A DNA stretch of 64,000 nucleotides from Pseudomonas sp. IAC-BECa141 (GTDB lineage: Bacteria > Pseudomonadota > Gammaproteobacteria > Pseudomonadales > Pseudomonadaceae): positions 5,456,001-5,520,000 of the forward strand of contig NZ_CP065410.1 in the NCBI RefSeq assembly GCF_020544405.1, in the 5' to 3' direction. Below are positions 37,664 through 44,542 of this stretch, one piece after another (position 1 is the stretch's first letter; the number at the start of each line of letters is the position of its first letter). The notes beneath the pieces were generated by a model. That model had not been told where the DNA came from. It was given only the letters and a program-made list of their open reading frames with translations, and did no database searches. The translations under genes were made by a program, and so were the position numbers.

Positions 37664-38659
37664 TTACTTCGCGACGGTCGGCGGCGGGCTGACGCCGAAT
37701 CGGGTGCGGTATTCACTCGGCGCCAGCCCGGTGATTTTCTTGAACGTCGCGCGAAAAGCTCCCGGGTCCTGATAACCCACCGTCCAGGCAATATGGTCGA
37801 TGGTGCCATTGGTGAACTCGAGCATTTCCCGAGCCTTGCCGACCCGCAGATGCTGACAGTATTCGGTGGGTTTAAGACCGGTCGCCGCACGAAACCGCCG
37901 CAGAAAAGTGCGCTCCTCCAGACCTGCGCGTTCGGCCATCGCCGTCAGTGAGACATCGGTCGCGCCATTGCCTTGCAGCCAGTGCTGAACCTTGAGAATC
38001 GCGCCGTCGCCGTGATTGAGAATCGGCGCAAAATTGCTTCCGCACTCGCTTGCGCTGTCGCTGTGCTCCACCACCAGAAACCGCGCAGTGCTGCTGGCGA
38101 TGCTCGGCCCGAGCAAGCGGTCCACCAGCCGCAAGCCAAGCTCGGACCAGGCCATCAGCCCTGCCGTGGTAATCAGGTCACCATCGTCGACAATCGGCGT
38201 GTCGGCCTTGAGCCTGATGTTGGGGTAACACTCGGCGAAGGCCTTGGCCGACGTCCAGTGCGTGGTCGCGCTGCGACCGTCGAGCAAGCCGCTTTCGGCC
38301 AGCAACCACGAGCCCACACAGACCCCACCGAGTGTCGCGCCCCGCGCATGTTGCTCACGTAACCAGGGGATCAGACCGGCCGGCATCTGTGCAGCGGAAA
38401 AACCGGCGATGGACGGTGGGATCAGTACCGCCAGCAAACCGTTTTCGGCACCGGGAAGGCTGTCGTAAACGCGCACGGGGGGCTGATCACCGTCGACCTG
38501 CCAATGACTGATCCGCAGCAGTGGCAGCTGTGCCGCCTGATGCTCGGCAGCGATCCGGTTGGCCACCCCGAACAGATCGGTCAGGCCATGTACCGCCGCC
38601 ATTTGCGCGCCGGGATAGATCAGCACGCCGAGCTCCGCGACGATCCTTTCAGCAGCCAT
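37664..38659 (-). CDS. GlxA-family AraC-type transcriptional regulator
   Basis: 331 residues from the ATG at 38659. The amino half is a DJ-1/PfpI class I amidotransferase-like domain (ELGVLIYPGAQMAAVHGLTDLF; LGGVCVGSWLLAESGLLDG near residue 118), the carboxyl third an AraC helix-turn-helix pair (LTAMAERAGLEERTFLRRFRAATGLKPTEYCQHLRVGKAREML and IAWTVGYQDPGAFRATFKKITGLAPSEYR, marked here by their cores). It is divergent from the cysteine hydrolase gene with about 100 bp between, the normal geometry for a regulator and its target. Confidence 0.9.
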   Translation of the reverse strand: MAAERIVAELGVLIYPGAQMAAVHGLTDLFGVANRIAAEHQAAQLPLLRISHWQVDGDQPPVRVYDSLPGAENGLLAVLIPPSIAGFSAAQMPAGLIPWLREQHARGATLGGVCVGSWLLAESGLLDGRSATTHWTSAKAFAECYPNIRLKADTPIVDDGDLITTAGLMAWSELGLRLVDRLLGPSIASSTARFLVVEHSDSASECGSNFAPILNHGDGAILKVQHWLQGNGATDVSLTAMAERAGLEERTFLRRFRAATGLKPTEYCQHLRVGKAREMLEFTNGTIDHIAWTVGYQDPGAFRATFKKITGLAPSEYRTRFGVSPPPTVAK

Positions 38660-38760
38660 TGTCAGTTTTCCCCTGTGTATTGTCGGTGCGGCCAATCCTC
38701 GAAAACGTGGCCAGCACCAATACTGAATCCACACCTACCCATAACGTCGAGGACACACCC

Positions 38761-39315
38761 ATGGCCAAGCAAGCGCTCATCGTAGTCGATATCCAGAACG
38801 ACTACTTCCCCCAAGGCAAGTGGCCGCTGGCCGGCGCCGACGCCGCCGCCGACAACGCCGCCCGGTTGATCGCGGCATTCCGCGAGGCCGGCGATTCGGT
38901 GGTGCACATCCGCCACGAATTCACCTCGCCCGAGGCGCCGTTTTTCACACCCGGCTCCGAAGGCGCGAAACTGCATCCGAAAGTGCTCAACCGCGCCGAC
39001 GAGCCGGTAGTGCTCAAGCATTTCGTCAACTCGTTCCGCGAAACCGAACTGCAATCGATCCTCGAAGAACAAGGCATCAAGGAGCTGGTGGTGGTCGGCA
39101 GCATGAGCCATATGTGCGTCGACGGCATCACCCGTGCGGCGGCAGATCTGGGTTACACCGTCACGGTAATCCACGACGCCTGCGCCACCCGAGACCTGGA
39201 ATTCAACGGCCTGACCGTGCCTGCCGCCCATGTGCATGCGGCGTTCATGTCGGCGCTGGGGTTTGCCTATGCCAGCGTGGTGTCCACCGACGAGTTCCTC
39301 GCCGCCAGCCGCTGA
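38761..39315 (+). CDS. Cysteine hydrolase, isochorismatase family
   Basis: 184 residues from the ATG at 38761. The catalytic triad of the isochorismatase-like fold is visible: Asp in LIVVDIQNDYF near residue 10, Lys in VLKHFVNSF near 84, and Cys in GSMSHMCVDGITRAAADLG near 119. Related enzymes include nicotinamidase, ureidoacrylate and biuret hydrolases; the substrate is not evident. Probably controlled by the divergent GlxA-type regulator. A strong terminator follows. Confidence 0.9.
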   Translation: MAKQALIVVDIQNDYFPQGKWPLAGADAAADNAARLIAAFREAGDSVVHIRHEFTSPEAPFFTPGSEGAKLHPKVLNRADEPVVLKHFVNSFRETELQSILEEQGIKELVVVGSMSHMCVDGITRAAADLGYTVTVIHDACATRDLEFNGLTVPAAHVHAAFMSALGFAYASVVSTDEFLAASR

Positions 39316-39344
39316 GCCCTGCGCGGACACACCCGGAAAAACCT

Positions 39345-39374
39345 GCGCCCGCCTCGTTGCGGGCGCTTTTGTTT
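39345..39374 (+). terminator. Intrinsic terminator after the cysteine hydrolase
   Basis: GCGCCCGC-CTCGTT-GCGGGCGC forms a perfect 8-bp GC stem followed by TTTTGTTT. Confidence 0.9.
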
Positions 39375-39389
39375 GTGTGTCACAAAAAT

Positions 39390-39401
39390 CTCACGCGTGA
39401 G
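39390..39401. promoter_or_regulatory. Putative operator, upstream copy of CTCACGCGTGAG
   Basis: A perfect 12-bp palindrome lying just upstream of the probable -35 (TTGATG at 39405) of the yjfI promoter. An identical second copy starts 46 bp further on. The regulator is unknown. Confidence 0.65.
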
Positions 39402-39404
39402 CCA

Positions 39405-39433
39405 TTGATGGCATTTTGATTTGGCTGTAGTGT
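39405..39433 (+). promoter_or_regulatory. Probable sigma-70-type promoter of the yjf cassette
   Basis: TTGATG, a 17-bp spacer and TAGTGT; +1 would fall near 39440. The -10 is weak, consistent with an activated or tightly held promoter. It is bracketed by the two palindromes. A sigma-54 site was looked for (GG-N10-GC) and does not fit the spacing. Confidence 0.45.
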
Positions 39434-39435
39434 CG

Positions 39436-39447
39436 CTCACGCGTGAG
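39436..39447. promoter_or_regulatory. Putative operator, downstream copy of CTCACGCGTGAG
   Basis: Second exact copy of the 12-bp palindrome, covering the expected transcription start and ending 23 bp before the yjfI ATG. A protein bound here would block transcription; binding at both copies could loop or coat the promoter. Confidence 0.65.
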
Positions 39448-39470
39448 ATGTTCATAACGGAGTCATCGCC

Positions 39471-40139
39471 ATGAAAAGCCGCTCCCCCGCCACCAAGTCA
39501 GAGAGCCCAAAGGGAGTGCGCTCGACACCGTCCGCGAAAAAACCGTCGAGCTTCTACATGAAGCAGATGCGCGCGGGCCTGGCTGCCGCCGGTTATGTGA
39601 AACACGAAACTTGGGTGCTTCCGGAAAACCGGAGCTTGCTCAAGCAAATGGAGCAACAGCTACGCCAACCGATTCTGGCTGGCTCTTTCATGTCGGAGAA
39701 TTACATGAGCGCAGGCAACAACTGGAACATCGATAGCCTCTACAACGCTTTCAAGGCGCTGGACGAGGTGGCTTCGCAAGAGATCACGCTGTCTCTGATC
39801 CAGAGCTCCGAACCCAGCCTCAAGCTGGAAATGAACGAATTCGGCGGTCTGCCGATTCACATCGCCCTCGCCGGTCAGCAGATCATCGTCGACACCGTGC
39901 TGGTGGACATCGATTCGATCACCGACGTGCGCGCTTTCAACGACGCCGTGCTGCGCAGCCGGGAAATGTTCCCGCTGTCGTCGATCGGCATCGAGACCAT
40001 GCCCAACGGCCAGACCGTCTACAACATGTTTGGTGCACTGAGTGCCGATTCGAGCCTGACCAACGTGGTCACCGAGGTGAAAACCCTGGTCGACAACGTG
40101 CAGCGCGCCAGCGAAGCCTTCGAACACTTCTTCAAGTAA
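39471..40139 (+). CDS. yjfI: YjfI-like protein (DUF2170)
   Basis: 222 residues; first gene of a six-gene cassette. The amino part is basic and low in complexity (KSRSPATKSESPKGVRSTPSAKKPS). Residues 30-65 (FYMKQMRAGLAAAGYVKHETWVLPEN) look like a short DNA-contacting helix region, and the rest is the DUF2170 fold (SFMSENYMSAGNNWNIDSLYNAFKALDEV; GIETMPNGQTVYNMFGALS). Homologous to E. coli YjfI by context and family. Function unknown; the first-gene position and basic end leave open that it regulates the cassette. Confidence 0.86.
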   Translation: MKSRSPATKSESPKGVRSTPSAKKPSSFYMKQMRAGLAAAGYVKHETWVLPENRSLLKQMEQQLRQPILAGSFMSENYMSAGNNWNIDSLYNAFKALDEVASQEITLSLIQSSEPSLKLEMNEFGGLPIHIALAGQQIIVDTVLVDIDSITDVRAFNDAVLRSREMFPLSSIGIETMPNGQTVYNMFGALSADSSLTNVVTEVKTLVDNVQRASEAFEHFFK

Positions 40140-40156
40140 TCAACAGGGAATATCCA

Positions 40157-40855
40157 ATGACTCAGTCCATCTGGAGCAAGTTGTTCACCGCGCTGCGCGG
40201 CGGCGCCAACGAAGTCGGCGAAGCGATCGCCGACCAACAGGCCCTGCGCATCCTCGATCAGGAAATCCGTGACGCCGACAGCGCGCTGTCCAACGCCCGT
40301 CGCGAACTGGTCACCATCATGGCCAAGCACAAACTGTCTGCCGACCGCGTGAGCGAGTACGAAGCCAAGATCAAGGACCTGGAAGCCAAGGCCGTTTCCG
40401 CCCTGAACGCCGGCCGTGAAGATCTGGCACTGGAAGTGGCCGAAGCCATCTCGACCCTGACCAACGACCTGGGCGTCGAGAAAAAACAGAGCGACGAGTT
40501 CGGCACCTACGCCGACAACATGCGCAAGGACATCAACAAGGCCGAAGCGCGGATCAAGAGCCTGCGCCAGCAAGTGGACATGGCCAAGGCCCGTGAAAGC
40601 GTGCAGAAGGCTCAGGTCAGCGCTTCGATCGCCAGCGGCGGCGCCAACGGCAAACTGGAAACCGCTGTCGGCACCCTTAACCGTCTGCAAGCCAAGCAGC
40701 AGCAACGCGCGGCCGAGCTGAGTGCTGCCGACGAACTGGCCGATGCTTCGACCGGCAACGACCTGGATCGCAAGCTGCGCGAAGCCGGCATCACGCCGAA
40801 CGAAGGCAGCGCCAACGCCATCCTCGAGCGTCTGAAGCAGAAGTCCGCCCAGTAA
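40157..40855 (+). CDS. yjfJ: PspA/IM30 family protein, YjfJ-like
   Basis: 232 residues, almost wholly coiled coil, of the PspA/IM30 (ESCRT-III-related) family that binds stressed inner membranes. Examples of heptad-rich stretches are DADSALSNARRELVTIMAKH near residue 36 and DINKAEARIKSLRQQVDMAKARESVQ near 118. The short amino end (TQSIWSKLFTALRGGANEVGEAI) is an amphipathic helix suited to membrane contact. There is no pspF, pspB or pspC nearby, so this is the YjfJ branch rather than the classical Psp system. An intrinsic terminator follows, so downstream genes are read at a lower level or from their own promoter. Confidence 0.9.
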   Translation: MTQSIWSKLFTALRGGANEVGEAIADQQALRILDQEIRDADSALSNARRELVTIMAKHKLSADRVSEYEAKIKDLEAKAVSALNAGREDLALEVAEAISTLTNDLGVEKKQSDEFGTYADNMRKDINKAEARIKSLRQQVDMAKARESVQKAQVSASIASGGANGKLETAVGTLNRLQAKQQQRAAELSAADELADASTGNDLDRKLREAGITPNEGSANAILERLKQKSAQ

Positions 40856-40865
40856 CGGCGGCAAG

Positions 40866-40898
40866 AAAAAAGAAGGGCACCGGGTGCCCTTCTTTTTT
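40866..40898 (+). terminator. Intrinsic terminator inside the yjf cassette
   Basis: AAGAAGGGCAC-CGG-GTGCCCTTCTT with flanking A and T runs; a perfect stem of at least 11 bp with a 3-base loop. It separates yjfIJ from yjfKLMC. Confidence 0.92.
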
Positions 40899-40978
40899 GC
40901 CTGCCGGTTTGTCACGACGCCGGTACACTAGCGGCGTTTTGCCAACGAATACCTCCACCCGCTTCAAGGAATGTACCC

Positions 40979-41629
40979 ATGGGATGGTTCAAAGATTTGC
41001 TCGGCACCAGCAACTGGCAGTCGGCCGCACCGGCGTCCAGGTCTGCCGGCGGCCCGCTCGGACTGGTGCAGGGCAAGGCGATCCGCTTCGACACGACCCT
41101 CGGCCTGTTGCTGGAGGGCAGCACCTCGGTACGGGTTCCCGACGCCCAGGCCATCTGGAGCGCCGGCTGGATCGACCTCGGTCAGTCGAACAAACTGCAT
41201 CGCTACTACCTGAACGATGAAGAATTCTGGGTACAGGTCCATGTCACCGGTGACGACCAGATCGAGTCGGTGACGCTGTTCAATTACGTCAGCTATGTGA
41301 CGGTCAACAGTAACGCCGAACTGCAGCGTCTGGCCGGCCCGAACAGCCTGATCGGCCTGCCGACCTATCGCCATGAAGGTGTCGAATACACCCGTGAATG
41401 GGGCACCGAACGCGGCCAGACCGAACTGGTGCCGCTCACCGAACAGGTGATCAACCCCGACGAGTCCTACACCATCAACCATCACTCGATGCTCTACGCC
41501 CGGGAAACCGGCCTGACCGATCGCCGCGAGCTCTTGCTGTTCTCCGTCGAGCAGGACGAAGAAGGCACGGTCAGCCTGAGCACTTCGCTGGGCATCTCGC
41601 TGTACACCACCGACTTGAGCACTATTTAA
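40979..41629 (+). CDS. yjfK: YjfK-like protein (DUF2491)
   Basis: 216 residues of the DUF2491 family, starting MGWFKDLLGTSNW at the ATG at 40979. Mostly beta-rich, with LVQGKAIRFDTTLGLLLEGST, LHRYYLNDEEFWVQVHVTGDD and a conserved tail SVEQDEEGTVSLSTSLGISLYTTDL. No signal peptide or membrane helix. Function unknown; a soluble or membrane-peripheral partner of the PspA-like protein is inferred from context only. Confidence 0.86.
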   Translation: MGWFKDLLGTSNWQSAAPASRSAGGPLGLVQGKAIRFDTTLGLLLEGSTSVRVPDAQAIWSAGWIDLGQSNKLHRYYLNDEEFWVQVHVTGDDQIESVTLFNYVSYVTVNSNAELQRLAGPNSLIGLPTYRHEGVEYTREWGTERGQTELVPLTEQVINPDESYTINHHSMLYARETGLTDRRELLLFSVEQDEEGTVSLSTSLGISLYTTDLSTI

Positions 41630-41642
41630 AAGGAAGTTTTCC

Positions 41643-42068
41643 ATGCTGGAAGCGTTGTCCATTTCCCTGAACAAAGCCGCACTGGTCGGTTTCGTCGCCT
41701 ACCTGATCGGCGCCGTGCTGCTGTTCATGCTGTTTCAGTTCGTCTACACCCGCGTCACGCCGCACAAGGAATTCGAGCTGATCCGTTCCGGCAACGTTGC
41801 CGCCGCCATCGCTCTGTCCGGCGCAATCATTGGCTTCGCGATTCCGGCGAGCAACGTGATCGCTCACTCGATCAACGTCCTCGACTTCGTCCTCTGGGCG
41901 GTGATCGCGGCGGTGGTGCAATTGCTGGCCTTCCTGGCGACCGGGCTGGTGCTCAAGGGCACGTCCCAGCGTATTGCCAACGGTGAAATCGCCTCGGGCA
42001 TTTATGTGGCGGCGGTGGCGATCAGCGTCGGTATGCTCAACGCCGCATGCATGACCCCGTCCTACTGA
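41643..42068 (+). CDS. yjfL: YjfL-like membrane protein (DUF350)
   Basis: 141 residues with four membrane helices (about 12-34, 49-71, 77-97 and 115-134), the DUF350/UPF0719 family. Conserved parts include FELIRSGNVAAAIALSGAIIGFAIPASNVIAHS and ITNGEIASGIYVAAVAISVGMLNAACM-like wording near the end. It lies 13 bp after yjfK and 17 bp before yjfM. DUF350 proteins recur beside PspA and ATP-grasp genes, but no activity is established. Confidence 0.9.
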   Translation: MLEALSISLNKAALVGFVAYLIGAVLLFMLFQFVYTRVTPHKEFELIRSGNVAAAIALSGAIIGFAIPASNVIAHSINVLDFVLWAVIAAVVQLLAFLATGLVLKGTSQRIANGEIASGIYVAAVAISVGMLNAACMTPSY

Positions 42069-42085
42069 TCGGCAGGAAGCCTGAG

Positions 42086-42778
42086 ATGAAACGAAGCAAG
42101 TACGTTCAACTGTCGCTGGCCGCTTCGGTGGCCCTGGCGATTTCCGGTGAAGTGGCCGCCCAGGAACAGCAACGCAACTTCCAGAGCGTCGAACAATGCG
42201 TCGACGCCGAAGTGGCACCGGATGTCTGCTCGAACGCCTATGTCGCAGCCCTGGCCGAGCACCGCCGTATTTCCCCGGCCTACGACGACAAGGCTGCCTG
42301 CGACGCGGACTTTGCCGCCGACTGGTGTCAGAAAAATTCCGCCGGCCGTTTCGTGCCGAAACTCGGCGGCTTCAAGGTGCCGCAGGACGGTGAGCCGGCG
42401 CAGAACCTCGATGCGATCGCCAATGCCCAGATGCCCGCCGGCGACGCCGCCGCCGTGCAGAGCAATCAGACCAGCACTTCGCACTCGTCCAGCGGTGCAG
42501 GCAACGGCTGGCTCACCGGATGGCTGATCGGCAATGCCATGAGCAACAACCGCGCGAGCGACTCGCGGCCGGTTTACCGTGAGCGCAATACCCGCCAGAC
42601 CTACGACACCTCGACGCTGAACCGCCGCATCGAATCGGCGCCGAGCCGCAGCCAGCGGGACTACGACAGCGATTACCGCAAACCGGTCAACGTCGCTGCG
42701 TCCACCTCCCGTGGCGGCTTCGGCAGCCAGTCCAGCGCACGCAGTGGTTGGGGCGGCTGGGGCCGTTCGAGCAGCTGA
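42086..42778 (+). CDS. yjfM: YjfM-like exported protein (DUF1190)
   Basis: 230 residues from the ATG at 42086, giving a signal-like segment (KRSKYVQLSLAASVALAISGEVAA). Four cysteines are in the mature region (VEQCVDAEVAPDVCSNAY; KAACDADFAADWCQKN), spaced like two disulfides. The last third is low in complexity, rich in serine, glycine and arginine, and ends GGFGSQSSARSGWGGWGRSSS. DUF1190 proteins are exported or membrane-tethered; role unknown. Two bases separate it from the ATP-grasp gene. Confidence 0.87.
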   Translation: MKRSKYVQLSLAASVALAISGEVAAQEQQRNFQSVEQCVDAEVAPDVCSNAYVAALAEHRRISPAYDDKAACDADFAADWCQKNSAGRFVPKLGGFKVPQDGEPAQNLDAIANAQMPAGDAAAVQSNQTSTSHSSSGAGNGWLTGWLIGNAMSNNRASDSRPVYRERNTRQTYDTSTLNRRIESAPSRSQRDYDSDYRKPVNVAASTSRGGFGSQSSARSGWGGWGRSSS

Positions 42779-42780
42779 CC

Positions 42781-43938
42781 ATGAAGAAGATCCACTGCGC
42801 CGAGCGCCACGACTGGAAGCAGACCGCCGAAAGCCTCGGCTTTCTGTTTCATACCATCGACGACGAGCCGTACTGGGACGAGAGCGCCTACTACCAGTTC
42901 ACGCTCGCGCAGATCGAGAACGATCTGGAGGATCCAACCACCGAGCTGCACGAGATGTGCATGGACCTGGTCGACCGCGTCGTGCACAGCGAAGAACTGC
43001 TGGATCGTCTGAGCATTCCGACGCCGTACTACGACATGATCCGAACGTCCTGGCTGGAAGGTCATCCGCATCTGTACGGGCGCATGGACTTCTCCTACAG
43101 CGGCAACGGCCCGGCGAAGCTGCTCGAACTCAACTACGACACGCCCACCAGCCTTTATGAGGCGTCGGCGTTCCAGTGGGGCTGGCTGGAGCAATGCATC
43201 GAGCGCGGGCTGCTGCCGCGCCATGCCGACCAGTTCAACAGCATCGACACCCGTCTGCACGAAGCCTTTGCCCAACTGAAACTCACGCGGCCGTTTTACT
43301 TCGCCTCGATGAAAGACTCGGTGGAAGACAAAGGCACCACGGATTATCTGCGGCTGATCGCAGAGAAAGTCGGCATCGAATCGCGGCATATCGACATCGA
43401 AGACATCGGCCTGAGCGCTGACGGTCGTTTCGTGGATCTTGAGGATCGCTGGATCCCGCACCTGTTCAAACTGCACGCCTGGGAATTCATCTTCCACGAG
43501 CCGTTCGGCGCGGCGATTGCCGGGTGCGACACCCAGTTTTTTGAACCGGCGTGGAAGTCGATCCTCTCCAACAAGGGCGCCCTGCCCCTGCTATGGGAGT
43601 TGCACAAGGGCCATCCGAATCTGCTGGCCGCGCACCTCGACCCGAATCCGGGCAGCGCGGTGCCCAAGGGCTGGGTGCGCAAACCGTACTTCTCCCGGGA
43701 AGGCGCCAACATCGAGTTGCAGACCGCCGAAGGTCTGATCGTCAAAGAGGATGGGCCCTACACCGATGCGCCCTTCATCCTGCAGGAATTTGCCCCATTG
43801 CCGAAGTTCGACGACAGCTACACGTTGATTGGCTCATGGGTGATCGGCGATCAGGCGGCGGGGATTGGTGTGCGGGAAGACAACAGCCTGATCACCAAGG
43901 ATTCGAGCCGGTTTCTGCCACATCTGATTCTCGATTGA
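42781..43938 (+). CDS. yjfC: Glutathionylspermidine synthase-like ATP-grasp ligase (YjfC-like)
   Basis: 385 residues of the glutathionylspermidine synthase amide-ligase family (GSP_synth). Marks include RMDFSYSGNGPAKLLELNYDTPTSLYEAS near residue 102 (ATP-grasp substrate loop), ILSNKGALPLLWELHKGHPNLL near 261 and EGLIVKEDGPYTDAPFILQEFAPLP near 318. The amidase half of the bifunctional E. coli Gsp enzyme is absent. Likely joins an amine to a peptide carboxylate; the true substrate of this branch is unknown. It ends the yjf cassette. Confidence 0.9.
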   Translation: MKKIHCAERHDWKQTAESLGFLFHTIDDEPYWDESAYYQFTLAQIENDLEDPTTELHEMCMDLVDRVVHSEELLDRLSIPTPYYDMIRTSWLEGHPHLYGRMDFSYSGNGPAKLLELNYDTPTSLYEASAFQWGWLEQCIERGLLPRHADQFNSIDTRLHEAFAQLKLTRPFYFASMKDSVEDKGTTDYLRLIAEKVGIESRHIDIEDIGLSADGRFVDLEDRWIPHLFKLHAWEFIFHEPFGAAIAGCDTQFFEPAWKSILSNKGALPLLWELHKGHPNLLAAHLDPNPGSAVPKGWVRKPYFSREGANIELQTAEGLIVKEDGPYTDAPFILQEFAPLPKFDDSYTLIGSWVIGDQAAGIGVREDNSLITKDSSRFLPHLILD

Positions 43939-43954
43939 AAAACCTGCGCGCATG

Positions 43955-43990
43955 AAAAAGGCCCGTCGCATTCAGCGACGGGCCTTTTTT
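43955..43990. terminator. Bidirectional terminator between yjfC and ssb
   Basis: AAAAAGGCCCGTCGC, loop ATTCA, then GCGACGGGCCTTTTTT. Strong stem with A and T runs, acting for both convergent genes. Confidence 0.93.
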
Positions 43991-44014
43991 GTCTGGAGCG
44001 GACTCAGCAGCGAA

Positions 44015-44533
44015 TCAGAACGGAATGTCGTCATCGAAGCTGTCGAAATCCGGAGCCGGTTGCGGTGCAGCCTGCTGCGGAGCCGGGGCCGGACGCTGCT
44101 GAGGTGCCGACTGCTGCGGACGCGGAGCCTGTTGGCGTGGCGCCTGCTGCTGATAATTGTTGCCACCGCCTTGTTGGTCGCCCTGTTGTGGACGGCCGCC
44201 GAGCAGTTGCATGGTACCTTGCATGTCGACCACGATTTCGGTGGTGTAACGTTTGATACCGTCTTTTTCCCACTCACGGGTCTGCAGCTTGCCTTCGATG
44301 TAAACCTGCGAACCCTTGCGCAGGTATTCGCCAGCGATCTCGGCAACCTTGCCGAACATCGATACGCGGTGCCACTCGGTCTTCTCGACCTTCTGACCGG
44401 TCTGCTTGTCGGTCCACTGCTCGCTGGTCGCCAGACTCAGGTTGGTCACGGCGTTACCGTTGGGCAGGTAGCGTACTTCGGGATCCTGGCCGCAAGTACC
44501 GACCAGAATGACTTTGTTAACCCCACGGGCCAT
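44015..44533 (-). CDS. ssb: Single-stranded DNA-binding protein
   Basis: 172 residues: an OB-fold (about residues 1-110, beginning [23 protein letters not shown]), a glutamine- and proline-rich linker ([20 protein letters not shown]) and the acidic tip DSFDDDIPF that recruits repair and replication partners. Coats ssDNA as a tetramer. It lies 9 bp after the MFS gene and is probably co-transcribed with it, in the usual Pseudomonas order ssb-MFS-uvrA. Confidence 0.98.
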   Translation of the reverse strand: MARGVNKVILVGTCGQDPEVRYLPNGNAVTNLSLATSEQWTDKQTGQKVEKTEWHRVSMFGKVAEIAGEYLRKGSQVYIEGKLQTREWEKDGIKRYTTEIVVDMQGTMQLLGGRPQQGDQQGGGNNYQQQAPRQQAPRPQQSAPQQRPAPAPQQAAPQPAPDFDSFDDDIPF

Positions 44534-44542
44534 AACGTTCTC

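Noticed and set aside
39405..39433. Sigma-54 promoter for yjfI
   Set aside because: TGGC and GGC occur, but the GG to GC spacing is 12 rather than 10 bases.
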